Shown piece after piece: positions 63,415 through 64,000 of a stretch of DNA of 64,000 nucleotides. A program made the translations under genes and the position numbers. Source of the stretch: Gnetum montanum (taxonomy: Eukaryota > Streptophyta > Gnetopsida > Gnetales > Gnetaceae); the NCBI GenBank assembly GCA_015680685.1, contig MNCI01016409.1:324788-388787 (forward strand). Reading direction: 5' to 3'. Position 1 is the first letter of the stretch, and every line of letters starts with the position of its first letter. A model generated the notes under the pieces. That model made no database searches and had not been told where the DNA came from. It worked only from the letters and a program-made list of their open reading frames with translations.

Positions 63415-63755
63415 TATGTTCAGGATGTTTAAGGAATATCTTCTAAGAAGGAAGACATCCATTATAGCTACCAAGATGTTGTTTTCTTATCTATAATGTT
63501 AAAATAATGCTTTTTATCATAAGTAACTTAGTTTGCACATTTATTATTACAGTGGCAGAGGAACATAAATTATGTTCAGGATGTTTAATGAGAATCTTCT
63601 AAGAAGTAAGACATCCATGATAGTCACCAAGATGATGAATTATTAGATCTTGTTAAAATAATAAATTTTATCATAAATAACTTTGTTTGCACATTTATAA
63701 TGTTAAAATAATACTTTTTATCGTAAGTAACTTGGTTTGCAAGAGTTATTATTGC
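63415..63755. repeat. Degenerate tandem repeat, period about 156 bp, about 2.2 copies
   Basis: TATGTTCAGGATGTTTAA recurs at 63415 and 63571, followed in both by ATCTTCTAAGAAG and ACATCCAT. The second half of the unit (AAAATAAT, TTTTATC, TAAGTAACTT, GTTTGC) occurs three times, near 63500, 63656 and 63705. It has no coding potential. Confidence 0.7.
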
Positions 63756-64000
63756 GTTGGTAGATTAATACAAATCAATGAGACATAATATTCTGGACTA
63801 TAAAGATGAGCTTTGTGTATTATACTGGACCTAATAGAGAATAAATAATATGCACCCTGCTAGTTTTCTTTTGCTAGTCTATGATTCATTTGATACAAAT
63901 GTGCTTGTTTAGAGATCAAATTAAAGGGTGCTTTGGACCACAAGAATCCATTTGTCCATTTTCAAGCCATTTCCTATATAAATTTCTTTATCGCCACCAA
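63756..64000. other. Right edge, no gene seen
   Basis: AT-rich intergenic sequence without a readable frame. Confidence 0.4.

Noticed and set aside
1-64000. CRISPR array, bacterial operon, rRNA or tRNA gene
   Set aside because: No regular spacer repeats, no polycistronic layout and no complete tRNA cloverleaf were seen; spliced gene structure shows a nuclear plant genome.

Overview
The window looks like a stretch of a large, transposon-rich seed-plant genome, most likely a gymnosperm (conifer-type). It is AT-rich and contains one host gene with canonical GT-AG introns. Almost all remaining recognisable sequence is decayed retrotransposon. The taxon is an inference from architecture; no marker gene is present.

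The host gene lies on the + strand from 8357 to 63068. Eight small exons (42635-42701 is only 67 bp) join into one uninterrupted 299-codon reading frame. It encodes an RBL18/UBAC2-type rhomboid-like ER membrane protein with a C-terminal UBA domain. The exons total 900 bp, but the gene spans about 54.7 kb. Intron 3 is 32.5 kb, intron 4 is 14.8 kb and intron 6 is 4.7 kb, and all three are filled with mobile elements.

Layout: 1-4430, Ty3/gypsy remnant with gag and a possible LTR. 6083-6418, LINE ORF1 fragment. 6560-8356, upstream region with a possible tRNA-derived SINE. 8357-10154, exons 1-3. Intron 3 holds a minus-strand LINE ('LINE-A', about 11.8-13.07 kb and 25.56-29.5 kb). LINE-A is split by a 12.5 kb Ty3/gypsy Athila/Tat-like element (13069-25558), whose 5' LTR is itself split by an 868 bp solo LTR with a perfect 5 bp target duplication. 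Next come two related sense-strand non-LTR insertions (30764-31336 and 32419-33496), an RTE-like LINE tail, a Ty1/copia pol end with LTR, a second LTR element with an ORF that may be a plant-transposon-type domain, a copia gag fragment, and LINE-D (38910-42395), which ends 240 bp before exon 4. Intron 4 holds an endogenous pararetrovirus-like capsid region with a TATA/poly(A) signal block (42840-46900), a structurally complete 6 kb LINE-B with 15 bp target duplications (47581-53562), a LINE ORF1 fragment and unrecognised minus-strand ORFs. Intron 6 holds 5'-truncated LINE-C (58484-62190).

The most interesting signal is a third coding module in LINE-B and LINE-C. It follows the reverse transcriptase and zinc-finger region: a globular domain of about 200 residues, and in LINE-C a Glu/Gln/Arg-rich coiled coil. 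The LINE-C copy is the longest open frame in the window (253 codons, then one TAG, then 83 more). I do not recognise the domain. LINE-B carries a diverged copy in the same place, so it appears to be part of the element rather than a chance ORF. All element genes here carry stops or frameshifts; none looks active.
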